The position numbers and the translations under genes are program-made. DNA of 64,000 nt from NCBI RefSeq assembly GCF_023073715.1, contig NZ_JADPKA010000038.1:1-64000 (forward strand), given 5' to 3'. Positions 27,559 to 35,665 of the stretch are shown here, in pieces. The notes beneath the pieces were generated by a model, which made no database searches, had not been told where the DNA came from, and was given only the letters and a program-made list of their open reading frames with translations. This stretch comes from Bradyrhizobium sp. 164. Lineage in GTDB: Bacteria > Pseudomonadota > Alphaproteobacteria > Rhizobiales > Xanthobacteraceae. The stretch's first letter is position 1. The number at the start of each line of letters is the position of its first letter.

Positions 27559-27610
27559 ACTGCTTGCTCCTTGCTCTAAGCGTCGAACGGCATTATGGCG
27601 CGGATACTGG

Positions 27611-27720
27611 TTACGCCTCCGTATTCTTCGCGGATGCGGAGGGCGTGATCAGCACGAAGCCGATCTTGAATCCGAACGCGGGTCCGATTTTGTGAAGCGT
27701 CTCTGAGGTCGGATTGGCCA
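27611..27720 (-). pseudogene. Tail of a regulator-like protein, paralogous to 17163-17433
   Basis: Minus-strand NPTSETLHKIGPAFGFKIGF, then VLITPSASAKNTEA and TAA. It shares the ETLxKIGxAFGxxIGFV core with the remnant at 17.2 kb. It abuts an IS21-type fragment, which probably truncated it. Confidence 0.45.
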
Positions 27721-28020
27721 CACGCGTTCGATCTCGGCTCGGATCCGACGCTCCAGTGTGCGACGGGTGCCGGCTCGGAGTTCGGCATGGCGCCGAAACA
27801 TCTCCTCGAAGATCCCGACGGGCCGCAGCCCGGGATCGGCCTTCAGCATCGGCACCATCTCTGTCTCAAACACGCTGGCCAACGGGCTCAGCCGGCGACG
27901 GCCGCGGGGAGCCTTCTCTGCGATGGAAGCCGGGGATCCTTCTCGATCCGGTAAGCGGTCGAGGTGCTCAACGACGCCTTGCCGCGGCCGCTGGCGGGCT
28001 ATCGGTCTACGGTACTTCAT
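27715..28020 (-). mobile_element. IS21-family IstA transposase fragment
   Basis: RRLSPLASVFETEMVPMLKA, then DPGLRPVGIFEEMFRRHAEL and RAGTRRTLERRIRAEIERVW matches the N-terminal part of IS21-type IstA (DPGLRxxxIFEEMxRRHPELxxGxRRTLERRIRxW). The catalytic core is missing and the frame runs into the regulator tail. Confidence 0.65.
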
Positions 28021-28163
28021 ATAGAGCCTCAGCGCTGTCTGGCTGTTTTGAGGGGCGAGCGCCGGAAGGCCACTAGCTTCGCTCCCTCGGAGCGGAGGCT
28101 GTGCCTTTCAATGCAGAAGGATGTCTCAAGTCTCGAATGCTCGGTGACTGAAGACAAGTTGCG

Positions 28164-29255
28164 CTAATCAGCAACTTCTTTCAATGCTTCCACCAAGAGT
28201 TTATTGTCTTCATCAGTGCGGCATGCGATGCGCAAGAACCGCTTGCCATTTTGAAGCGTCTTTCCGCCACTGTGCCTGATCAATATGCGTCTATCTTTTA
28301 AAAGCGTTGAGGCGATCACGTCCCCATCCGGCCAGTGGGGCGGCAGTTCGCAGAACACGAAATTCGCGTCGGGCTTTAGAACTCTCATTCCGTCGATGCT
28401 GCGCAGGTCTGCGTATAGTTTGTCTCTGTCGCTGCCTACCCTCATCCAACTCTGCTGTGCCGCGTGCGCGAGGTGAGGGAGCCTGCTCAGAAAAAACTCG
28501 CCAACCGTATTGACATTCCACGTGGGGAGCGCCGCTCTAATTTCCTTCATCATCTGTTCATTTGCGGATGCCGCATACCCCATCCGCAAACCGCATGTTC
28601 CGTAAATCTTTCCGAGGCTTTTGAGAACGATCACATTGGGAAATTCGAGCAAGTGATTTTCCAGGCTAGCACTTCGTCCGAGCTCACTAAACTCTATAAA
28701 TGACTCATCGATCAGTAGCAGTTGCTGTTGAGCTCGAAGCGCGGAAGCGAGATATAGTAAATCCGCATAGGGAACCATCCGCGAAGTGGGATTATTCGGC
28801 GATATCACGACTGCGCCGTTGACGCCATTTGTACGCGCAAATGCTGCGTAGCGGTGCACATCGAGTTCAAAATCTGGCGGTGACAGAAAAAAGCGTGACA
28901 ACCGCCCGGGCAAGGCGGTGGTTTCATAAGGATTGAAGGTTGGGACCGGGACAGCAATCCTCATTCCCAGTCGACCAAGGAAGATGGGAATGAGTTCAGC
29001 CACGCCATTGCAAATGACAAGTTTATTCGCTGGCGTCTTCACCGCATCCGCAAGAAGCTGGACCATCTGCGCATTAGGAGAGGGATAGCAGGTGATAAGC
29101 CGCGGTAGCGCGTTCTTAAGTTCGTCAAGGAACGCCTGCGGCGGAAAATAAGAGTTTACCAGAAGGACGAAGTCCTTGATGTCATATTTCCAATAGCCGC
29201 CGGGGAATCGGTTGATCAGGTCAGAGACCTCGTCCGACCTAAGGGGTGGGTCCAT
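28164..29255 (-). CDS. HisC/CobD-like class I PLP enzyme of the phosphonate locus
   Basis: About 363 residues. PLP-fold markers are SPNNPTSRM, LLLIDESFIEF (Asp), the Schiff-base lysine in VLKSLGKIYGTCGLRMGY, and the substrate Arg in LRIACRT. The overall pattern is that of histidinol-phosphate aminotransferase and threonine-phosphate decarboxylase CobD, enzymes that recognise a phosphate-bearing substrate. Here it should act on phosphonopyruvate or phosphonoalanine, either as transaminase or as decarboxylase. The second ATG (29255) has GAAGAGGG eight bases ahead and is preferred to 29273. It is the last gene of the minus-strand locus, 250 bp after the CDP-alcohol transferase gene. Intact. Confidence 0.75.
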   Translation of the reverse strand: MDPPLRSDEVSDLINRFPGGYWKYDIKDFVLLVNSYFPPQAFLDELKNALPRLITCYPSPNAQMVQLLADAVKTPANKLVICNGVAELIPIFLGRLGMRIAVPVPTFNPYETTALPGRLSRFFLSPPDFELDVHRYAAFARTNGVNGAVVISPNNPTSRMVPYADLLYLASALRAQQQLLLIDESFIEFSELGRSASLENHLLEFPNVIVLKSLGKIYGTCGLRMGYAASANEQMMKEIRAALPTWNVNTVGEFFLSRLPHLAHAAQQSWMRVGSDRDKLYADLRSIDGMRVLKPDANFVFCELPPHWPDGDVIASTLLKDRRILIRHSGGKTLQNGKRFLRIACRTDEDNKLLVEALKEVAD

Positions 29256-29505
29256 TTGTGCTGCCCTCTTCATGCGTGCGACTAGCTCAACATTTCAGGA
29301 CAAACGAAAATTGCAAGATGGTCGCCATCTCTCGACAAGCTCACGGCGAACAAGCATCGAGCAGTGCCGATTGGTGCGGAAATGCTCTCGGCAACAAGTC
29401 TGGTGCACGCCGCGGTTGGCGAGACTACACGTCATCATGTGACCTGCATGGAGGGAAGCCTGCAACACGAAGAAGGCAGTCGCTGGATCATACTTCCATC
29501 CGCAA

Positions 29506-30111
29506 TCAAAAGGAGCGACTGACTAAAACCACCGACGACGCGACGGCGAAGATGCTTATTGCCGTATACATTGTTGCGCCGAGTGGTGGCACGCGAACAG
29601 GCGCGACATGCGCTGTAGCGAGCAGCAAGAAGCCAATGTTTACGACGTCAGTAAATGCTTCAGCAGGAATAAGAGGCTTAAAAAGAAATAGGAGCGCCAG
29701 GAGCGGCACGTCGTATGACAAGGGGACGCCCAAGAAGCGTCCATCGCGCGATCTGCCGAAGTTCGCAAAGTAGCTAAGCCTTATTGCTCCCGTCACCAGT
29801 AGAGCGGTTGCGGTCGCAAGCGCGAGTTGTGAAGCTTGGCTAACTTGTACCACAACTACCGCAGGCACAACGGCTCCATAGACGATATCTGCAAACCCAT
29901 CGAGGCTCGCTCCCATTCTTGCGACATCTGGATCGCGACCTTTCGTGCGACCTGCCACAACCCCGTCGAGGTGGTCCGATAGAACGGCCCAAAGCGCTGC
30001 TGCCACGGATAGCTCAAGGCGGTCAGAGAGAGCTAAAAACAGGCTGGCGGAGGAAAAGAGAAGGCCTGTGATCGTTATGGCGTTCGCTGGATCCCAAAGG
30101 TATTTTAGCAT
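29506..30111 (-). CDS. CDP-alcohol phosphatidyltransferase, PssA-like
   Basis: A 201-residue membrane protein with about six hydrophobic segments. The catalytic motif is SDHLDGVVAGRTKGRDPDVA, then RMGASLDGFADIVYG: D46, D49-G50, R55, G67, D71 and D75 follow the family rule DG-x2-AR-x8-G-x3-D-x3-D, except for one extra residue (AGR for AR). GASLDGFAD resembles the phosphatidylserine-synthase group. It should exchange CMP of a CDP-activated partner for an alcohol. The ATG at 30111 has GAGGTGAG ahead, overlapping the stop of the nucleotidyltransferase gene, so they are coupled. Inferred role: join a CMP-activated phosphonate to a lipid alcohol, or an alcohol-phosphonate to CDP-diacylglycerol. Confidence 0.8.
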   Translation of the reverse strand: MLKYLWDPANAITITGLLFSSASLFLALSDRLELSVAAALWAVLSDHLDGVVAGRTKGRDPDVARMGASLDGFADIVYGAVVPAVVVVQVSQASQLALATATALLVTGAIRLSYFANFGRSRDGRFLGVPLSYDVPLLALLFLFKPLIPAEAFTDVVNIGFLLLATAHVAPVRVPPLGATMYTAISIFAVASSVVLVSRSF

Positions 30112-30118
30112 TGCACTC

Positions 30119-30919
30119 TCACCTCGTTTGCAAATCACGTCTCGCCGTGTAGGCCTTCGTTCGGTCCTTGAAAATGCGCTCGGCAATCTCCAAATCGTCA
30201 GCGTTATCAATTTCGTACCAGCTGAGGCCATCGCATCGCGCCGCGGCGAGCTGGAGGCCTCGCCTCTCTATCAGATAACCCAAAAGTTCTTCGGTGTAGG
30301 TCTGCCGAGCTCCAGCGGCGACAACATCGTCCAGTGTCGGAACGATCGTTGCCTTGAGTGTCGGCGCCGAAAGCCGTAGAAGGTTCATCGTCTTGAAAAG
30401 CTGTGGGCCATCCGCAACAAGATTTGCCGCGGTTTGCTTCAATCGAAAACCTGAGATGAAGCCGTTCTGCGACAACAGAACGGCCGACCCTTCCATTGAA
30501 TCATCGAAGGGAACGACTGCAGCTACGTCTGTCCCCCGGCAGACCATCAAGTGTCGCAGCGCATCCTCTTCGAAAAAGACGTCGCCCTCGAGAAGAAAGC
30601 AGTCTCCGGAGAGAAGAGCGTCGCGCGCCAGCCACAAAGAATAGGCGCTTCCGGTCCGGTCGAAGACGGTCGACTCGACATATTTGATTTTGAGTTCGCC
30701 AAAGTGGCTACCGCAGGCATATTGAATGGCATCTTTGCGGTAACCCACCACGATCGTCACCTCTTCCACGCCAACAAATTCCAGATTGCGCAGAGCGTTG
30801 TGAAGAATCGAAGTGCCGTTGACCTCGACCAGCGACTTCGGCCGCAGATCTGTCAGAGGACGCAGGCGAGAGCCGCAGCCAGCGGCGAGAATGACGGCGT
30901 TCTTGGGAGCATCGATCAC
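30119..30919 (-). CDS. Nucleotidyltransferase, LicC/phosphocholine-cytidylyltransferase type
   Basis: 266 residues. The nucleotide-binding signature LAAGCGSRLRPLTDLRPKSL is at residues 11-30, FLLEGDVFFEEDAL holds the metal Asp, and SWYEIDNADDLEIAERIF is the C-terminal motif of LicC-like cytidylyltransferases. In many pepM loci such enzymes transfer CMP to the phosphonate (for example the PntC cytidylyltransferase acting on 2-aminoethylphosphonate). Seven bases separate its stop from the phosphatidyltransferase start. I infer CTP-dependent activation of the phosphonate made by the PEP mutase encoded upstream. Intact. Confidence 0.85.
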   Translation of the reverse strand: MIDAPKNAVILAAGCGSRLRPLTDLRPKSLVEVNGTSILHNALRNLEFVGVEEVTIVVGYRKDAIQYACGSHFGELKIKYVESTVFDRTGSAYSLWLARDALLSGDCFLLEGDVFFEEDALRHLMVCRGTDVAAVVPFDDSMEGSAVLLSQNGFISGFRLKQTAANLVADGPQLFKTMNLLRLSAPTLKATIVPTLDDVVAAGARQTYTEELLGYLIERRGLQLAAARCDGLSWYEIDNADDLEIAERIFKDRTKAYTARRDLQTR

Positions 30920-30945
30920 CGTTTAGTTCCTTTTTCGTCGCGCCT

Positions 30946-31155
30946 CTAGGGTGAAACACCGACAGCTTCTTCGTCGCCAGCGTGGGCATGCTGAAGCGAC
31001 ATCAGGTCTGCGGGAGCCATCTGAAAATGGAGCACAAGCGTGAAGACAGGCAAATGGCCCTCGTCGGTCCTTTCTCCAGAGAGAAGGAAGGCGCTGGATC
31101 CGGTGCCTCGAGCTGCCGAGATGGCAAAGTGCGCATTTCGGTTGAGTGAGGCGTG
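30946..31155 (-). other. Start-less open frame between PEP mutase and nucleotidyltransferase genes
   Basis: About 69 stop-free codons on the minus strand: NAHFAISAARGTGSSAFLLS, GERTDEGHLPVFTLVLHF, QMAPADLMSLQHAHAGDEEA, then TAG, 27 bp before the nucleotidyltransferase start. It has no start codon except internal ATGs, so either a short peptide starts internally or this is the 3' end of a lost gene. It does not match the C-terminus of phosphonopyruvate decarboxylase as I know it. Confidence 0.35.
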
Positions 31156-31285
31156 CTACGCCATCTAAGAACATCTCAGTGCAATGGTTAGGGATTTGAG
31201 ATTGCAGTCGAACCGGGCCAGCTAGGAGGAAGTCCAGGACAGTAGGTCGTCGACCATGACTATGCGCTCCTATGTCGACGAAACC

Positions 31286-32227
31286 CTATTTGCGCAGTTC
31301 AGCGTCGGGCCGCAAATATCGCGTTTCCGCACGGGCCAGTTCGTCGTACTTGAACAGTTCGAAGACTTCCTCGAGAGTGGCAATATGCGGCTCAATGCTC
31401 GCGGTGCTTTCCTCAGCGATGATGCGACCGCAGACTTGACGCATTGCCGCCGTTGCCGCTCGCATGGAGTGGTTGGCCCAGATCACCGTAGAGATGTTGG
31501 CTTTGCGGTATGCAGAGATCGGTGTTCGATAGTATTTCGTCGGAACGATCACGACCGGCAATCTGTTCTGCCAAGCGCGCGCGAACGAAAGGATTTCGTC
31601 CGCGGTGCTCTTTCGCGAATGAATAAGGATCGCATCGGCTCCCGCGTCGGCGTAAGCGTGAGCGCGCGAAAGTGCTTCGTCCATCTCATGCCCAGCGATC
31701 AATGCCTCGATCCTTGCCACCAAGATCAAGTCGTCCGCGACTGTATCCTTCACTGCCCGGAGGCGGCCAGAGAATTCGTCGATGTCGGCGAGGGGGTGCC
31801 GATCCCCAACAAACGAGTTCATCTTCGGAAAACAGCTGTCCTCGAGCGCGACGCCGGCTGCTCCACGCTGACGAAGCCTGCGTGTGACGAGGCGTGCATT
31901 GTTGAAATTCCCGAAGCCGCCATCTCCGTCAACGAGCACAGGCAGTTCGCTCGATTCCACGATCCGCTCGACTACGTCTACGAGTTGGCTCCACGACGCT
32001 TCGTTGGCATCGCGGTAGCCCAGGGAGCAGGCAATAGACAGGCCAGACGCCCAGAGGCCTTTGAACCCTGCGCGCTCAGCGATCGCGGCGGAGAGACCAT
32101 CATGCGCTTCCATGAGGAACGATAGCTCTCTGCGGGAGCAGATTTCGGCGCGCAGGATTTCAGCACGTGAGGAACCGGCGGATTGATCAGGGCCGTTGGC
32201 GAGAACAGATGGTAATCGGTGTTGCAT
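31286..32227 (-). CDS. pepM: Phosphoenolpyruvate phosphomutase (PEP mutase)
   Basis: A 313-residue TIM-barrel enzyme predicted to interconvert PEP and phosphonopyruvate, the entry step of nearly all phosphonate biosynthesis. Markers: SGLSIACSLGYRDANEASW; metal site LVDGDGGFGNFNNA; loop EDSCFPKMNS at 129-138. Asn137-Ser138 is the mutase signature (EDKX5NS), in contrast to Thr in the hydrolase at 5424-6296. The Lys of EDK is Ser131 here, an unusual change, while the second loop Lys (FPK) is kept. ATG at 32227 with AAGGA ahead. It is the first gene of a minus-strand set with nucleotidyltransferase, phosphatidyltransferase and PLP enzyme. Intact. Isocitrate-lyase-like lyase activity is the main alternative. 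Confidence 0.85.
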   Translation of the reverse strand: MQHRLPSVLANGPDQSAGSSRAEILRAEICSRRELSFLMEAHDGLSAAIAERAGFKGLWASGLSIACSLGYRDANEASWSQLVDVVERIVESSELPVLVDGDGGFGNFNNARLVTRRLRQRGAAGVALEDSCFPKMNSFVGDRHPLADIDEFSGRLRAVKDTVADDLILVARIEALIAGHEMDEALSRAHAYADAGADAILIHSRKSTADEILSFARAWQNRLPVVIVPTKYYRTPISAYRKANISTVIWANHSMRAATAAMRQVCGRIIAEESTASIEPHIATLEEVFELFKYDELARAETRYLRPDAELRK

Positions 32228-32380
32228 GCCAATTCCTTGTGATGACCGGCGTAATGTGGAGACCGGCCGATTTCATCAACCGATAGGTGACATGCTTCCG
32301 TCATCTAGATCAATTACGAGGGTTGGTAGTTGATCGGGCCCGCAAACCTGTTCCGTCTCGCAGTGCTCGAGGGATCACTG

Positions 32381-32575
32381 CTAAGCTCCGCCGATCATTT
32401 GAGTGATGGCACAAATTGAAAGCACAGTTGTGCCCTGGTCGAGGCGCCGACCAACGCCGTCATCGATCTTGCATTTGTCCACGCGGTATTGAGACTGCAC
32501 GATCTGCGCGAAGGCTTCTGAAGTCGATAGCATTCTAGAGAGTGCGGGCTCAAGCAAGTCAGGGCGCGAATTCAT
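32381..32575 (-). CDS. Short hypothetical protein upstream of pepM
   Basis: MNSRPDLLEPALSRMLSTSE, then AFAQIVQSQYRVDKCKIDDG, 64 residues, 150 bp upstream of pepM in the same direction. The composition is protein-like, but I know no family and see no clear ribosome site. It could be a gene fragment. Confidence 0.3.
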   Translation of the reverse strand: MNSRPDLLEPALSRMLSTSEAFAQIVQSQYRVDKCKIDDGVGRRLDQGTTVLSICAITQMIGGA

Positions 32576-32835
32576 TGTGGACGCGCGCGCCTTTAAGGTT
32601 TGGGGAGGGCGCAGTGCGCCAAATTCTGATCCCCGCAGCGGCGGCATACCATGGCGACCGTCGCTTTCTAGGGGCGGGAGACGCCTCGGTGGCATACTGA
32701 GAAAATTGGTGGCTCAGTGCCCCGAACTTGAAGAGAGCTCTTCGGCCAGCTTTAATTCGAGGATCGGGATGATGTTCGCGCTGAGGGTATTATGGATTCG
32801 CTTCCTTCGGGGCATGGAAGCACGGCGCGGTTTAC

Positions 32836-33307
32836 TCAGCCGGAGATTCGGCGGTCGATCGGGCGGGCGAGGAAGGCCTTCACCTTGTCGTCGATCTCGC
32901 CACACAGCCGGCTGACCTGGCTTTGGAGATGCCAGTCATGCCCATCGCCTGCATCAGATAGCCCGCCGAACGGGTCGAGACGCCCTGCACACAAGCTTCC
33001 TGCACCACGGCGGTGAGCGCCTTCTCGGCCATGCGGCGCGGCTCCAGGAAAACCCGGGAACTAGGAGCCTTTGCGCAACTTTGGAGTGCGCAGTTCGACC
33101 GCACCGGCGCGGGTCTCCCAGATGCGCTCCCGGTAACCGTTGCGCCGGGCCAGGCGCTCGGGGCTCTTCTCGCCGTAGCTCGCCCCGGTCTGGCCCTCGA
33201 CTTCCAACTCCATAGACGCTGGGCGGCAAAGCCGATCATCTCGCGCAGCAGATCGGCACCAGGATCTTCTCTCCGAGTGCGCGCAGGTTCATCATGTCGT
33301 CGGTCAT
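32836..33307 (-). pseudogene. IS256-family transposase, 5' half with frameshifts
   Basis: MTDDMMNLRALGEKILVP at the start, REMIGFAAQRL, then KAPSSRVFLEPRRMAEKALT, EACVQGVSTRSAGYLMQAMG, MTGISK and KVKAFLARPI are fragments of one IS256/Mutator transposase in three frames. The copy ends before the catalytic DDE domain (the normal continuation GDWPYLWIDATY is replaced by ISG and a stop). Dead remnant. Confidence 0.75.
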
Positions 33308-34310
33308 CGGTGGTTACTCGGTTGCGTTGGCGTGTCGCAACCCGATCTTACCGGAGAACTGCCGGTGACCAGCGCAAGACCGCCCGCCCGCTACGGCGGT
33401 ATTGGGGGCGCGTCCGGGCGGCTTTGCTCTACCGAGCTACACCACCACCGGGAACACGACCCGGTGTTGCCCTGCTGAAGGAATTAAAGTCAATACCGTG
33501 GCCGTCGTCGAGCCGCAATTCGGAAGTGCCTTTAACTGGTCTCACATTGTCCAAGATTGCCGAGTTCGAGAAGGCGCATGCGGGCGGCGATTGAGCAATG
33601 GCATTCGCATCTTTCAGCGCCCGGAGCCAATTCCCGAAGGTGTCTGTCTGGCAGACTTCGAGCATGCGTCCTAATACACAGGGGAGCCGGGAAGTTGGCG
33701 GCTACAACACACAACCGAGAGGAGGGTCCTTCCATATTCCCAAATTTCTGGATCACCTTGGCGTTCCCCAACTCGACGCTCGATGGATCGGTCGTCCTTG
33801 AGAAGGCGAGGGTGCAGGCAGACCTAGCTTGCGCGAGAGAGCTGCGGCGTGCCTGACAGTCGCTTGGCGCTGAAACATTCCGTCGCCTTCCGGGCGCGTT
33901 GCCTTCGTCAGAGGGGGCGAAGGACAAAGCAAGTAGCAAGTTACTTCAGACATCAGTCGTATCCGCGAGCTAAGCGCGCCTCTTTCAGGGTACTCACTCG
34001 ATAGTCCCTCCACATGGAGTCCAGCCGATCTGATAGGATGTGTATTGAGCCAAATCGTAGATCCCCCGGTTCATCCCGCCGCGCAGTTCGCAAAGAAAGC
34101 GATGGGATACCGCAGCCTACACTGCACGTGAACTCCAAACCGTTGACGGCCCCTATGAGCTTCTGTTGATGATCGCGAGTTTCAAACCGTTTCGATGAGT
34201 TGCGTCTCGAAATTGCCCACCAAAACAAGGGGGCGACAGCATACTTGGTGTGCGGCAAGTATGCTTTGCGAGCGTCCTCTGCTAGGCCGCTTGCAGAGAA
34301 GGACAGTCGG
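33308..34310. other. Region with gene scraps only
   Basis: About 1 kb. One plus-strand frame ends GLTLSKIAEFEKAHAGGD (about 33594), which looks like the tail of a lost protein of unknown type. Nothing else is recognised. The end of the region holds the ribosome site of the di-iron gene (AGAAGGA, about 34296). Confidence 0.4.
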
Positions 34311-35033
34311 ATGATTGCGCCGATTCGACGTAACTGGAATCCAAAAGACTTTTTCGATGAGTTGACGCCGGCGATGTTCACGGCCGGACCATCGACTGTG
34401 CGCGCACGTCGGGACAAGTTGTGGCCTGAGTTGTATACTGAATACGACGCGAGGCACTTAAAACAAGAATTGTTCAACCGAAATCTGATCGCCACCAACG
34501 AAGCTGAGGCGTTCTTTAGTGCCTGGGCCGCGGATGAAGAGCGCCACACCGATGCTTTCATCCGGATCATGGAGCTTGTCGCTGGTGAATCCGAAAAAGA
34601 TCTTCGAGACAGATTGGAAGCTCGATCGCATAGTTTTTCTGCAATCAATGAATACTTGAAGGACGAATTCTCTGTGATCGTTATGATCGCATTTGATGAG
34701 ATGTGTACTTGCCGGGCCTATGCTGCGGATAGAGAGTTCTATGCCGGACTTGGCAGCAGCTTCCTTCGTTGCCTGAGAGAGGTGATTGCCGACGAGGCAG
34801 TTCACTCGATGAACGCTGTTAATGTTCTCCGTGCCCGTTACTGCGAGCGCATTCCCGAAATCGGCGAGATTCTCGACAGCATAATCTGCAGCGTGGGCGA
34901 TGATCCGGATTATACCGGCACCTTCGTGCTGGATTACTTCGGCGGGAATTACACGAAGCAGATGTTTGTCAACTGCCGCGCCGCTGTCCTGAGAAACGTT
35001 GCTAAGCCGCTAAAAGCCGCAGTGACGGATTGA
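34311..35033 (+). CDS. Ferritin-like di-iron oxidase/oxygenase-type protein
   Basis: About 240 residues, mostly helical. Ligand pairs of a carboxylate-bridged di-iron site are readable: LKQELFNRN (Glu), AADEERHTDAF (ExxH), IAFDEMCTCRAY (Glu), IADEAVHSMNA (ExxH). Acyl-ACP desaturases and AurF-type N-oxygenases share this four-helix layout, and I cannot decide between them. I chose the ATG at 34311 because AGAAGGA lies eight bases upstream; the frame is open to 34200 without one. It stands in the opposite direction to the phosphonate genes and upstream of a LuxR gene. A tailoring oxidase is a possible role. Intact. Confidence 0.7.
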   Translation: MIAPIRRNWNPKDFFDELTPAMFTAGPSTVRARRDKLWPELYTEYDARHLKQELFNRNLIATNEAEAFFSAWAADEERHTDAFIRIMELVAGESEKDLRDRLEARSHSFSAINEYLKDEFSVIVMIAFDEMCTCRAYAADREFYAGLGSSFLRCLREVIADEAVHSMNAVNVLRARYCERIPEIGEILDSIICSVGDDPDYTGTFVLDYFGGNYTKQMFVNCRAAVLRNVAKPLKAAVTD

Positions 35034-35665
35034 AGCGTCGGCGCGCAAGTGGACCAACGAGCGTCTGCGCCTCATCTCCTGTCGGTGCCTCAGAACTGCA
35101 TGTATTGGTCGGTCAGAGCGGATCGGCTCATAGATGAGTCAGATAGCCTGCCTGCGCTGCCCTTGAACTTTTCCGCTTGTTTCAAGTTTCTTGGCAAGCG
35201 ACAGGCAATAATGAGCGAGCCAGCGGTGCCTTGCACAAGCGGTACCGATCAGACGTCAAGAGAAAATTCAGTCAGGCAATCATCACGAACAACAAAGCCA
35301 AATCGCGCTTGTCGGCTTTCCTCCTGATGTCGCGAATACTTCAACGCACGCGCCCCCGGAATCTATCCCAATCCTCAAGTCATTGTCGTTAAATACGATT
35401 TTTTGGGCGGTGCAACTGGTACGACACTTGCTGTTCTCATCGCCAGGTTCTCGCCCTTCCGGAGATGCGTATGCAAAGTGCCCTCTGCACCAAGCAGAAT
35501 TTTCATGCTCGCCGGCAAGCCGAACATCGGCGGTGACACCGGGCTCCTTGAGCTCGGGATCACGGAGCGGCTCGGCGACGGATTGGAACTTGCCTCCGCT
35601 CAAAACCAGCTCAATGGAGCGGCGCAATACCGACCTTTCGGGCCAGCCTGCTGAGGCGCCACAAA
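35034..35665. other. Region without recognisable gene
   Basis: About 630 bp between the di-iron and LuxR genes. Short frames such as YRSDVKRKFSQAIITNNKAK (about 35240) have no known pattern. No luxI-type synthase is present here. Confidence 0.45.

Noticed and set aside
33953..34648. 231-codon minus-strand frame opposite the di-iron gene
   Set aside because: The plus strand shows two ExxH di-iron pairs and a ribosome site; the minus frame has neither start signal nor pattern.
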